The notes beneath the pieces are model-generated. The model had not been told where the DNA came from. It searched no databases and worked only from the letters and a program-made list of their open reading frames with translations. A program made the position numbers and the translations under genes. A stretch of 64,000 nucleotides of DNA from Eudorina sp. 2006-703-Eu-15 (taxonomy: Eukaryota > Chlorophyta > Chlorophyceae > Chlamydomonadales > Volvocaceae): assembly GCA_003117195.1 (NCBI GenBank), contig BDSI01000012.1, forward strand, positions 496,001 through 560,000, in the 5' to 3' direction. Below are positions 12,302 to 23,600 of this stretch, in pieces; the first letter of the stretch is position 1; the number at the start of each line of letters is the position of its first letter.

Positions 12302-12569
12302 ACAAACACCGTGGCCCGTTCACGAATCCTGCAAAACCAACCGTGCACGTCAGCCCGCCCATGTCAGGCGCTGGTCTTGAAGTCATCACAACGCTTCCCA
12401 GCGCCACGCATCCAGAGAGCAAGGAAACCATGGAGCGACCGCGGCCTTCGTTTGCCATTCAACCGAACCAGATGCCCCGACTCGGCAGTCGCTGCGCAAT
12501 GGAGGGCAGCCCAACACGACGCATCTCCGGCGCCTCTCCCGTTCGATCATCAACCCCCCAGTTGTTGTG

Positions 12570-14642
12570 CTACACCCTGGCACCCCCTGCAGTGATGTAC
12601 TCCTGCAGCGCCGGTGCAATCACCATATCTTCCAACACACTCCACACCGTCGTGACCAAGCTCGATGCCAGTCTTGCGGCGCCCTGCACGCAAGCGACGG
12701 AAAGATGGGGGATGTTGTCGTGGACAAAAGAAACGAGGGGCGCAGCATTCAGCGCTACATTTGAACACAACCGGCATCGCTAAACGAGGACCACACGCTA
12801 CCTAGATCGCCTAAGGTCTTCCCGTACCTGCGCTGCCGCTCGTCCACGTGACCGGCGTTCAATCGGATCCCGCAGCAGCGTCGACAGCGCACTGGCCAGT
12901 TCGTCCTCGTTCGAGACGATCCACACAGCGGGACCGACCCGCGGGTCGCATGTCAGGTGCGCGGCGGGAATCAAATACTGATCCCCGTACCTGCAAACAC
13001 CAGGAGGGCCGTGCCACCGCGGTGTCGGTTGCAAGAACTGGCGTGCCCGGGCCATCATTTCACAGGAAGGACCCTTAGGTTCCTGAATATTTTATTTGCA
13101 GTGAAAACTCATGCCTAGGTCTGCCCAGGCTACCTTCGGCCTTATCTTTTCACCCACATGTCACCCACGGGCCGTACCTTGCGCAGGGTGCCACATAATG
13201 CTCCCTGTCTGGTCCCTGTCCTCCGCCTGTCGATCCAACCGGTGAACCATCCACGGCACCCGCAGCAGCTGCCCTCCGCTCTGGCGTCCTTGAAAGCGGT
13301 TGCTGCATCAGGTTTCGGTCTCGTGGCGGCATCACCGGCGGCGCCGCAGCCGCCGGCGATGTCCCGTTCCTGACATCCAATGCGTTGCCCGGTCCGCAGC
13401 GCTGTGCGCCGTCGTGCTGCTGACGATGACCTAGTGTGTTCACAGCCACGGTGGCGGCGGGCGGCAGCGCTGACTGTCCCATAGCCGGACGGATCTCACC
13501 CTGTTGGGGTGCACGCGGCTCGCCGGGGGCTCCGGTGCCAGATCCCATCGCCTTACCAGCCACTGCGCTCAAACCGTCGCCAGCGGCGGCACTGCCTCCC
13601 GTGCCAGCATGGCCCTGTGAGGCCCCGGCAGTTCCACGACTCTCACCGACGATACCGCTGCCGCCCACCTGAGCCTGCGGCTTCAGGTCCACCGACATCT
13701 CGACGGCTCCGAGACCAGCGAACGGACGCCCGTGCGGCGCCGCCATGTGACCAAAGGCGGCCGGCGATGCGCGCGGGGACAGCGGCGCCGCGGCGTGGTA
13801 GTCAGGGGCCGTGTTGGGCCGACAGCCCTGGGTGGCACCAGCGAAGACCCCGGGACCATCGCGCCCCGCGGATCCTCCGGCCACTGGCAGGGCGGTGGGG
13901 GTCACGACGCGCGTCTCAATAGGCAGGTCCGCGGCACCCTGCTCGGCAGCCATGAACTGCGACTCCAGCACCGCAAGCGCCTCTTGCTCAGCCACGGGCG
14001 GCATGCCGGGCAATGGGATGGAGGAGACCCTGGAGGTGGGGGCCACCCTGGGGCTCGTCGGTACCGGTCCGTAGAACTGTGAGAGCTGCGGGGCCGACTG
14101 ACGGAACATCCGCCGGCCAGACGGCTCCGCGGTGGCGTTGGAACCCGCGTCCTGGGGGCCACCCGGTGAGGGCGCCATCCCCGCGGGGTGCGCCAACACG
14201 GGGGGCCAGTTCGCAGAGGGCCCATAGGCAGGCACCGCAGACACGGAGGCACCGCGGCAGGCCGGCGATTGCCGAAGACGAGGAAGTGGCGGCAGTGCAG
14301 GCAAATGCGGCAGCGACGGGACCGAATGCTGCTGCTGTGCGCCAGAGGTTTCAGCTCCAGGGTGCATCTGCTGCTGTTGCTGCTGCTGCTGCTGCGCAGA
14401 ACCTGCCCCAGCGGGCGACCGGCTGCAGCTGGTGCTCATGCTCTGGCCACTGTATGACGGCTGCGGTGCGTTCCGTTGGGGGGATAGACGCTGCGGCGCC
14501 TCCGGCTCCCCAGAGAGGGACGTCTTGCGAGCCTGCTGCAGCAGCGCCGTCTGCAACAGCGGACTCGAGGGCCTCTTCGTCGTGATGGGGCGCCGACCCC
14601 CGCTGGCGGCCGCCGCCCCGCTAGAAGGGCCTGCAGCGGCCT

Positions 14643-14681
<39 letters not shown>

Positions 14682-17600
14682 GACGGGCACCACCCGACGG
14701 CGTCCCACCCACAAAAACACGCGGCGAGAGCGGCGGCGGCGGCAGCCGCGGCTGCGGTGACACCGGTGACGCCACTTGGACCGTCATGTTCGCCAGAAAC
14801 TCATCCAGCTCGTCAACGGAGCGGCGGTCCGGAGTGGCAGTGCTCGCAGCCCGGTGGCCGCCCTCCGGGAACAGCCGACGCGACACCTGGCTCCAGCTGG
14901 GCGACGGCGGCTCCGCAAGCCCGTGGGTCCCCGGGTTAACGCCGGCGGCGCCAGTGCCGCCGCCGCCAGTCGTAGGTTGGACTGGCGGAAACAGAACACG
15001 CGCGGACCTCGGTGTTCCCTGTGCGCTGGCTGCGTGATAGGGGTGCAGCTGGCGCTCCTGTTGCACCTCCCAGGCCTCATCAGCTGCGGCGGTGAGCGCA
15101 TCGCGGGCAGAGTAGGTTTCGACCTGACCCGACACTGCCGCATCGAGCGCGAAGACCGGCGGCGGGCGGGTGGGTGAGGTCTTCAGCCGGGGCGACCTCG
15201 GCGGCGCCTCCACGGGAGAGACCACGACGTCCATGTAGCCGCAGAGGGATGACGAGAACGACACGGGCAACGGTGCCGGGGCCCCGTCGCGCGCCTCCTC
15301 GCGGCCGCTCTCGCGGCCAGAGAACAGCGCCCGCGCGGACCGCGGCGTGCCGGCCGCGCTCGCGTTGCGCGACTCTGCCCGCGCGCGGTCCCAGGCCTGC
15401 TGCTGCTGCGTCCTCTGATTGTAGAGCTCCTGAGACTGCCGGGCAGCTCCAGACTGTGGACTTAGGGTGGGTTGCACGTCACGGCGGCCAGAGTAGCGAT
15501 GCGGCTGCGGACGCGCCCTGTCTGCCAGGGTTACAAAGCCAGCTGGGGCGCTCGCCCGTGTGGACAGCAGCAGCTCATCCGGTGCGGCTCCAGCGGGCCA
15601 CAGCTCCTGGCGCGGCAGCCAAGGCGCAGTGGGCTGCGAAAACACCGTCGGGCCCAGACCGGCCGCGGCGGCGGCAGCAGCGGTGGGGCTCGGCGGCGCG
15701 CCCACAGCCGGCTGGGTGCGCACGGGCGCCACTGAGCCCAAGCCGGCCGCAGCAGCAGACGCAGAGAATCGCCGGTCCGGGGTGGAGCTGTGGGCGCTTC
15801 CACCAAAGATTGACGAGGCCAGTCCCGCCGCGTCGCTGGAACTGAATGGCGCAAAGAATGTGGCGACGTCCAACGGATCCTGACGAAGCGGCGTATCGGC
15901 GGGGGTGCGCTTCACGGCCGTCATGACCTTGATAGGACTGGCCCGCGGGTCGGTCACGCAGGGGGACATGTACGACGCCGGGGGAGAAGAGGGCACCTGA
16001 GGAAAGCCGCCGCCGCTGGTGCTGGCCCTCGGCGACAGGGGCGGCGGGGACGTCGGCGAGCGCGGGGAAGACTGCGATGGCTGCGCGGGCATGTACGGCA
16101 GCGATACATTGCGCGGCGCCGCATCCGAGATGAAGCTGCGCGGCACGGGCGACGAGTGAGTCGAGTGCAGAGGCGGCTTCACTGGAGACGCACTCGGGCA
16201 GTTGCTCTCCGAGCATCTGGTCCGCTGCTCCGGGGACCGGGGCGGCGAGCCCGCCGCCACCGACGATGATGCCAGGCTGCCCGCGCTGCCGTGACCCAAC
16301 ATGCCGCCTGCTGCGCTGCTGCCGCCCTGCGCCAGGGCACTGCTGCCATCACCGCCAACCTGAACCCCACCGCCACCGCCACCGCTGCCGCTGCCGCCGC
16401 CGCTGCTGCCCCTGACACTGCCACCTACGTTGTTCCCGCTTCCGCTCGCGATGCTGCTGCAGCTGCCGCACCGTGATCCGTCGACGCTGCGGCTGGCGCG
16501 TGGCGTCTCATCCGCCTCATCCGATACGATGATCGACACTTCGGGCAGACCCATGGAGGGCTCCTTCTCCAGTTCGGAGTCGCTGTCCGCGAGGCGGGGG
16601 GTGCTTGTCTGGGAGAGGTTCGACTTGGGCAACGAACCGCTGCCGCCGCCGCCGTTGCCCGGCACTGCCGGCACCACAAGCAGGCCGCCGGACAGGGTGA
16701 TGCGGGGCTGTCGGGGCCCCAGTGACTCTGCCGGGTGCGGAAGCAGCCGTGACTGGGAGGCGGTGTCGCCGCCGCCCTCGTCGTCGTCCGTGTCCGCGAG
16801 GCTTGGGATGCGACTGAACGTGGGCGCATTGTCCAGGTTGATGGGCAGCGAGTTGTTGCCGGCCTGAGCACGGCCGTGGCTGGCCGCCGCTGTGGCCGCC
16901 GTGGCCACCTGGTTGGTGGGCGCCAGTTGTGCTGCCCTGCTCGCCCAGACCGCAGACGTGTCCTGCAGATAGGCGTAGTGCAGACAGGCGTAGTGCAGAC
17001 AGGCGTAGTGCAGATAGGCGTTGTGCATATACAACCATCGTTAACAATAAGAACCTACAAAAGAAGCAACCGAGAGTACGCATGGGAAGTCCGGGCAATG
17101 ACGCGCGGTTCAACGACGCAGACACGTCTGTGTCATCAAGCTTCAGACATCAGGCTGCCTACCATCGGTGCATCAACTGTGTAGCAGACAGGCGAACTGG
17201 GTTCCGGAGCCGATTACCCAAGTATCCAATCCGCACCTGCGAGAGGCTCGACGCCTCCGCATTCATCACGCGGGACATGAAAGGACCTTCTGGACGACCC
17301 GTGCTCGAAGTCGCTACCAGAGCGCCACCGGCCCTGCCGAAGGACAGGCGATGGAGCCCAGGCGACACCTGCTGCGCGAACGCCGACGGCAGCGCTGCGG
17401 CTGCGCTGCCGACGGACGGCAGCAGCGGCGGCAACGGTGCGGCGGCGGGGCCCAGCGACAGGGGCCCGGCGCCCGGCGACAGTCCGCCGCGGAGGGGGGC
17501 ACCTCGCAGTGCAGCCGCCGGACCCGCCTCGGCAGCGGCCGCCGCCGCGGCCAGCGGGCCGTCGTCCCGTGGCGCTTGCATTGAGAACAGGACGTTGTGG

Positions 17601-20600
17601 CTGTTGGCCCGAGGGGACAGGGGCTCGGGATCCTCCGACTCGTCGGCGGCCGCTTGCCCGGCTGCCAGCTCTTCTTCTTCCTCCTCCAGAAAGAGACTCC
17701 GAAAGGCCGTTCCCGGTCCCGGACTGTTCGACGGCCCCGCAACGGACGATGCCATCGCTGCCGCGAAGGGCGACTTGTACGGTGAAGAATAGGGACTCAC
17801 GTGCAGCGAGCCTGCCGGACGAGCGGGGCTCTTTGTAGGCCCTGCGCGCACCGCCGCGTCAAACGACTCCTCAAAGCGCTCGGGGTCGTTGTGGAAGTTG
17901 GGGCTCTTGGGGGGCTGGAGGACCGGACGGCGCTCGCGGAAAGGGGACGAGGCCGTATCTGCGGCGCGGGACGTTGGAGTATTCGGGCAGTCTGACGAGC
18001 CATCCGAGCCGCAGGACTGCAGCACATTCGCCGCCTGAACCCCCGCTGCCATGTCTGCGGCGCTGCTGATGTTATAGAGGCCGAGCCCGCCCGAGCCGCC
18101 AGCCCGTGGGGAGACGGGCAACAGCGCCGCAGCGCCGGGGACGACGGAGAAGGTGCTCCGCAGCGGCGAAGATGACGGAGACGCCCGGTGGACTGGCATC
18201 GACATACGCCTCTGGAGTTCCCGGCGTGGGGTGTTGATGGAGGGCAGCGCCACAGGCAGCGGCGAACGGTCGCCTCGCGGCGCCTCCCCAGCGCGCGAGA
18301 GGCGGCCACTTGTGCCGCCGGGTGCGCCTCCATGCATCCACAACTCCTGTGGCTGCGATGGGCTGGTGAGGACAGACAGCATCGCCTCCGTCGGTGCAAC
18401 TGCAGGCACTGGCGAGGATAAGGACCCGACGGGTGCCGGGCCATGTTGCTCCGCTGCCGGTGACATGACGCGCGCGACCCGAACCGGCGACACTGGCGAA
18501 CGCGGGGAGTTCAGCAGCGCAGATAGCTCATCCTTATGAGTCGAGCGCCGCGTGGTGTCGGCGGCGGCCACGACCGGCTCAGCCCTTGGATAGGTCGCCG
18601 CCGCCACCGCCGATGGCGGCGGCGGCGGCAGCGGCCGCGGCGGAGGACTGAAAGTGCCAGTTCCGCTGCCGGTGCCAGCCGCCGCGGCTGCAGAGTACTG
18701 CGACGGCTTACCCACTGTGAAGGCCGACGTCACCTGCTCGCTGCTCACCGAGCTGGTCGGCCGCAACGGCGAACTCGAAGTCGCCGCGCCTCTTGGCGAC
18801 AGGATACTCATGGCGGGCGGCGGCAGCGGCGCGGGGTAGCTGGGTGCCGCGTGCGCCGCCGGGAACAGGGTCGTGGTGACCGACGCAAGCGCCTGCGGAT
18901 TAAAGCCCAGCGGCCTGTCGTCATCAAAAGCCCGCAAGGGGGAGTGCATGGGCGCACGCAGTCCCGAGGCGACGCCCTCGAGCGCCACGGCCGGCGCCGG
19001 CATTCCGCCACTGGCGTCCCGCTGCCCCAGCTGCTGCGAAAACCACACCCTGGGGTCGTGCTGTGCCTGGCTGCGCTGCAACCCCGGGGACGGCTGCGGC
19101 AACATGACGCCAAAATGGTCCAGCCAGCTGCCAATGGATGCCACCTGGTGGAAGCCGGTGGAGCCCCGCGTGCCGATGCTGGCTGCGCTGACCGCAGGGG
19201 ACAGTGACGGCCCGCGCGCCGATGACAGCTCAGCAGGGCCTGCGCCTTCGCCGCCAGAGCCCGACACCGAGCGGCTGCGATCGTCGCCGGTGTTTGCGAG
19301 CGGCACAGCAGAGGCGATGCCATCAGGCAGCCACTGGAAGCATGTTTGGCCAGCAAAGCAGCTGCCAGCGTTGTAGGGGCTGCTCTCTGTCGAGCCACCC
19401 CCGGTCGACGGCCCGGGAACCGGCTGCCGTGGCGCCTGGAAGCGCGAGGGCTGCATGACGGGAGAGCCGTTGCGTGTCGGGCTTCTCGAGGGTCCGGACT
19501 CTGACCAGCTGTTGCTGCTTGATGGGCTGCTGGTACGGCTGTTCGGCCGCTGAGCCCCCGACTGGGAGCTTGCCGCAGCCTCAGACTGCAGGGAGCCCAC
19601 CTCCTGACCGTCTGCCGCAATGTACGACTGCAAGTTGGCGCCCGAGCCGTTGTGCACGGACGCCGTTGCCAGCAGCGTCGGTGACCCGGAGCCCGTGTCG
19701 TCCGGCACAGAGCCGCCAAACTCGAAATCCGACTTGGGACTCTCCGCAGTGCAGCCCGGATGAGCGTCCGCCACCGCTCGGCGCGCAGTGGTCTCGGAGC
19801 CCAGAGAGCCGCCACCGCTCGACGCCGCGAAGCTGGTGGGGCTCGAACCCATCACGTCTTCCTCCTGACCGACCGGTATCTCCGGCACTGCGGCCGAGAC
19901 GACAGTAGGTGATGGCTCACTGGAGTTGCTGTCGGGATCTCCATCCGCAGCCACGGCGTCCTCTCCGATAGCAACTCGCGGGGGCAACGGCAGCAGCGCC
20001 GTGCTGCCTGGCTCATCGCCCGTCAGGCCATTGATACCGTCGGAGTCAGCGCCAACACCAGCAACGCCGCCAACACCAGCAGCAGCCTCCTTGCATTCCG
20101 GAAGCACCGCGCCTTGATCCTCGTCTCCAGTCTCCGGCGCAGTCCCCGCCGCTTCACCCAGACCCACCAGGTTTGTCATGCTGCCATTCGCCGTCGGCAC
20201 CTTCAACGCCATCCGTATCAGGCTCCCGCGCGCCGCACGGCCCATGGTAGCGCTCGGCGACGAGGCCATGAGCGCCAGCGGATTCTCGGTTTGGAGGTAG
20301 TGGTCCAGGGAGCCGCGGAAGCTGGGCTGCGGGCTTTCAGCCCAGATGCCATACGCTTCACGCACAGCCGTGGCGCTGCCGGGCTGGGAGGTGACCGACC
20401 GGACCGCAGGCTCCATCGGAAACGCGCCCTCGTCCTCAAAAATCGTCGCCATGTTGACGTCGTTGGCCCACGTCTCCGCAAGCGCAGCGTCATTGAGGTC
20501 CGAGGGTTTCGGCGACTTGTCTGCCGACGCTGACGCGGCCTGGATGGCGATAGGGGCCGAACAGACTGCCGCAGAGCTCTCGGATGTCCCGGAAGCAGCA

Positions 20601-23600
20601 CACGACGCAGCCGACGCCGAGTCTTGGTGGACGGCGTCGACCACAGAGGACGTCGCGATGGGCCACTGCTGGGGAAGGTTGCATGGAGCGTCTGTTTCGG
20701 CGCCCATCAAGAGCAACAGGCTCGGATCCGAGGGCAGGCCGGGGTCACTGACCATGTGGCGAGCCTCGCGCTTGCCCATCCGCTTCGGCCAGTCGGCCTC
20801 CAGTTCGTCAACGCAATCCGCGCCGCCTCCATCCCTGCAGATGACCAGGTGCCCGAGGTGCGTTCCGCGAGGCGGTGGCAAATCGTCAAGGGCAGGCGCG
20901 AAGCCTTGGCCGTCGTCCTCCGCCAGCTGTGGCACCCTCAGGCTCCGCGCTGATACCTCGCCGCCGGTCTCGTCAGAGGTGAAGAGTGCCTTGTAGCGCT
21001 GCGCGGCGTTCGTAGATCCGACTACTCCATCGGGGGCTTGCAGCCCATCAGCCGACGCGGGCGCGTCCTTAACCCCAATCAGGTTGATCGCGCTTGCCGT
21101 CGAGACCTCAGCGATCTCGCAGGACAGCTCAGCCGGCTTCTGCTGTCGGCCAGCAGCATCCGACAGCAAGGCTTCCTCCGACAGCTCCACACCCTCCAGT
21201 CCAGCGGTAACCTCTTCCAGCAGCCTCGACGCGGACGCGCTTTCACCGGCGCGGGCTACGGCAGTCGCATTGTCACTCGTTACGACTGCTGCAGCCGTAT
21301 CCACTGACGCAACAGCCACGGCTTGCGGAACCAGCTCCTCTCCGACCTGATCAGTCTCCACAGCATCGTGGAAGTCGTTGTCGTCCATCTCTGACCCGAC
21401 GCCGTCGTCAGTGTCACCGGACTGGCGGCTTGCCGGGTCAGCCGGCGGCGCGAGCGGCAACTCAACAGCGGCAGAACTGCAGGTTTTGTTGGTTGCAGCG
21501 GGTTGCGCAGCAGCTGGCTGACGTGTATCCTCCGAGCCGCGCCCCGAGGAGGCCTGCAGGTGCAGGGGACGCCTCGTTGCTCCACGCCAACATCGCAGCG
21601 CGTGGCATGCAAATTGGTTGCAAGGTGGTTGTAGGCATATCTTACGCGGCAATGGGCTCCAGCAGAAAGGACACCCCCCCACACACACACTATTCATGGC
21701 ATTTTCACACTTGCAGAAGCGGCCAAGGGCTGGCACAACGCACAGAGGCCGAAAGCCAAACACTTTCTGACCATCACATTGTCCTGTGACCGGCTTTGTG
21801 TGTGGCCCCTTCCAAGTCGACGACGAGCCGCACCTGAGGATTCGCATAGTCGCGCGGCGCAGGGGCCTCTGATCCGCTTGCGGCTTGTGACTGCTCCGCG
21901 TGTGCGTTTCCGTCGCGCATCATCTTGGTGCATGTCCCGGCAGCAGATGCGTGCCCAGTCAGAGGCGCTCCGTCGTTATTGCGCGCAGTCGCCACACCCG
22001 GCTCCTCGTCCTCCGAGTCAGACGTTGAAGACGCGCTGGCAGAGTCCTCCGAATCCTTGTCCTGCGTGTAGCCGAAGCCAATCACCTCCCTGCTGGTCGC
22101 CCAACGAAACCGATCGATTGCGCGCCGGCGTGTCCGATTCCCGTTCGTGCCGCAGGCTGTGGGCGCTGAGGCCGGGGTCGCAAAGTCCATCGAGGTAGCC
22201 TGCTCGGGACTGAACGCCGCCAAGCCAGGGCCTCCGAAACCGTACGGCACGCCAGGGGTCGTGAACGGCGCAATCAAGACGGTCTGGCCATTCGCGCCCG
22301 GCTGGAGGGCGTACGACTCATACGACAGACCGCCAAGAGGCGAAAGGCCAAAGGACGGCGCACCGGGCCGCAGGCCAAAGAATTCGGGAATTGTTGGAGG
22401 TGCCGACATAGGCCTACAGAAGGGACAAGGACAGGCGGCGTATAAACTCAGCATATACCAGATGCACCTGGTATATAGAAACATTTGCACATTGGACTGT
22501 CGCTTAGGTTTATAACAATAAGGACCGGCCATGCCATGTTGAGCTGCTGACCAGGCCATGCATCTGATCCGCCAATTAGACACCACACGGTGAACGCGCG
22601 TGCGATACAACGGGACCTACGGACCTACCGCGAGGAACGCACGGGACGGTGCGCGTCCGACATCAGTTGCTGCCAGGAGGGGCCGCTGCTCCCAGGCGCT
22701 CCGCCATCCACCGCGCCATCGACAACTACTGATGTGGATCCAAAGCTGTCGAGCGTGCCAGTCCTCGGGGCAGCACCCTCCATCCGGACCCCGGTCGAGG
22801 AGCTACCGCGACCCTGTTCAGGCGCCCGGCTTTCACGCGGCGTATCGTAGCCGGCTGGGTTGATCCCGCGCATCGTTGCGCCCGTCTGCGCCACGGCCGC
22901 CGCCACCTCATCCGACGCCATTATGGCAGCGTGGTTAAGATCCGTCGCCATGCCTTGGAACTCCGCGCCGTGCGGGCCCATCAGCAGCGCGCAGCCCGCC
23001 ACAGCCGGCGCGGCCGGGCTGCTCGCGCCGTCGAGCGAAGGGAGCAACGAGCCCCCCACAAGCACCACCTCGCTAAGAGAGTACAGCGCTGTGAGGGCTT
23101 CGGGATCGTCCAGTACGAGCACATCCACATCCGACGTCAACCCTGTACGGCAGTACATGAATCGAATGCAAACCATGACACGAAACCATCAAGCACAGTA
23201 GGATAGATACCACACGTGGAATGCTAACCATGACACGAAACCATCAAGGAAAGTAGGATAGATACCACACGTGGAATGCTGGAAGAGACACATTTTTTCC
23301 ATGCAGGTGTTAAGAGCCGACTTACGCCCTGGCTCCTCGACAGCCACACTCAGCAGCTCGACTTGCAACCGCTTCTCGGCGGATACCCGTCGCGCTGCAG
23401 CGGAATATGCTGACGACGCTTGGCTGCTGGAGACCGACGGGGTGCGGCCATCCGCCGGTGATGTCACCCGAGGGGCAATCAGCGTCAGCAGTCCTTTGTG
23501 CCGGCTGCGAAGAGCCGCATGGATGCGCGCTACGACCACGTCCTCGCCAGGGAGCGTATTGGCTGCAATCCAGAGCTGCCGCTTCGCCAGCCCTGCATGC

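Noticed and set aside
13085..13110. AATAAA on the minus strand as the KDTA 3' end
   Set aside because: Two further KDTA-like coding exons lie downstream at 12990-12570 and the lineage uses TGTAA. It is kept only as a possible end for a nested cassette transcript.
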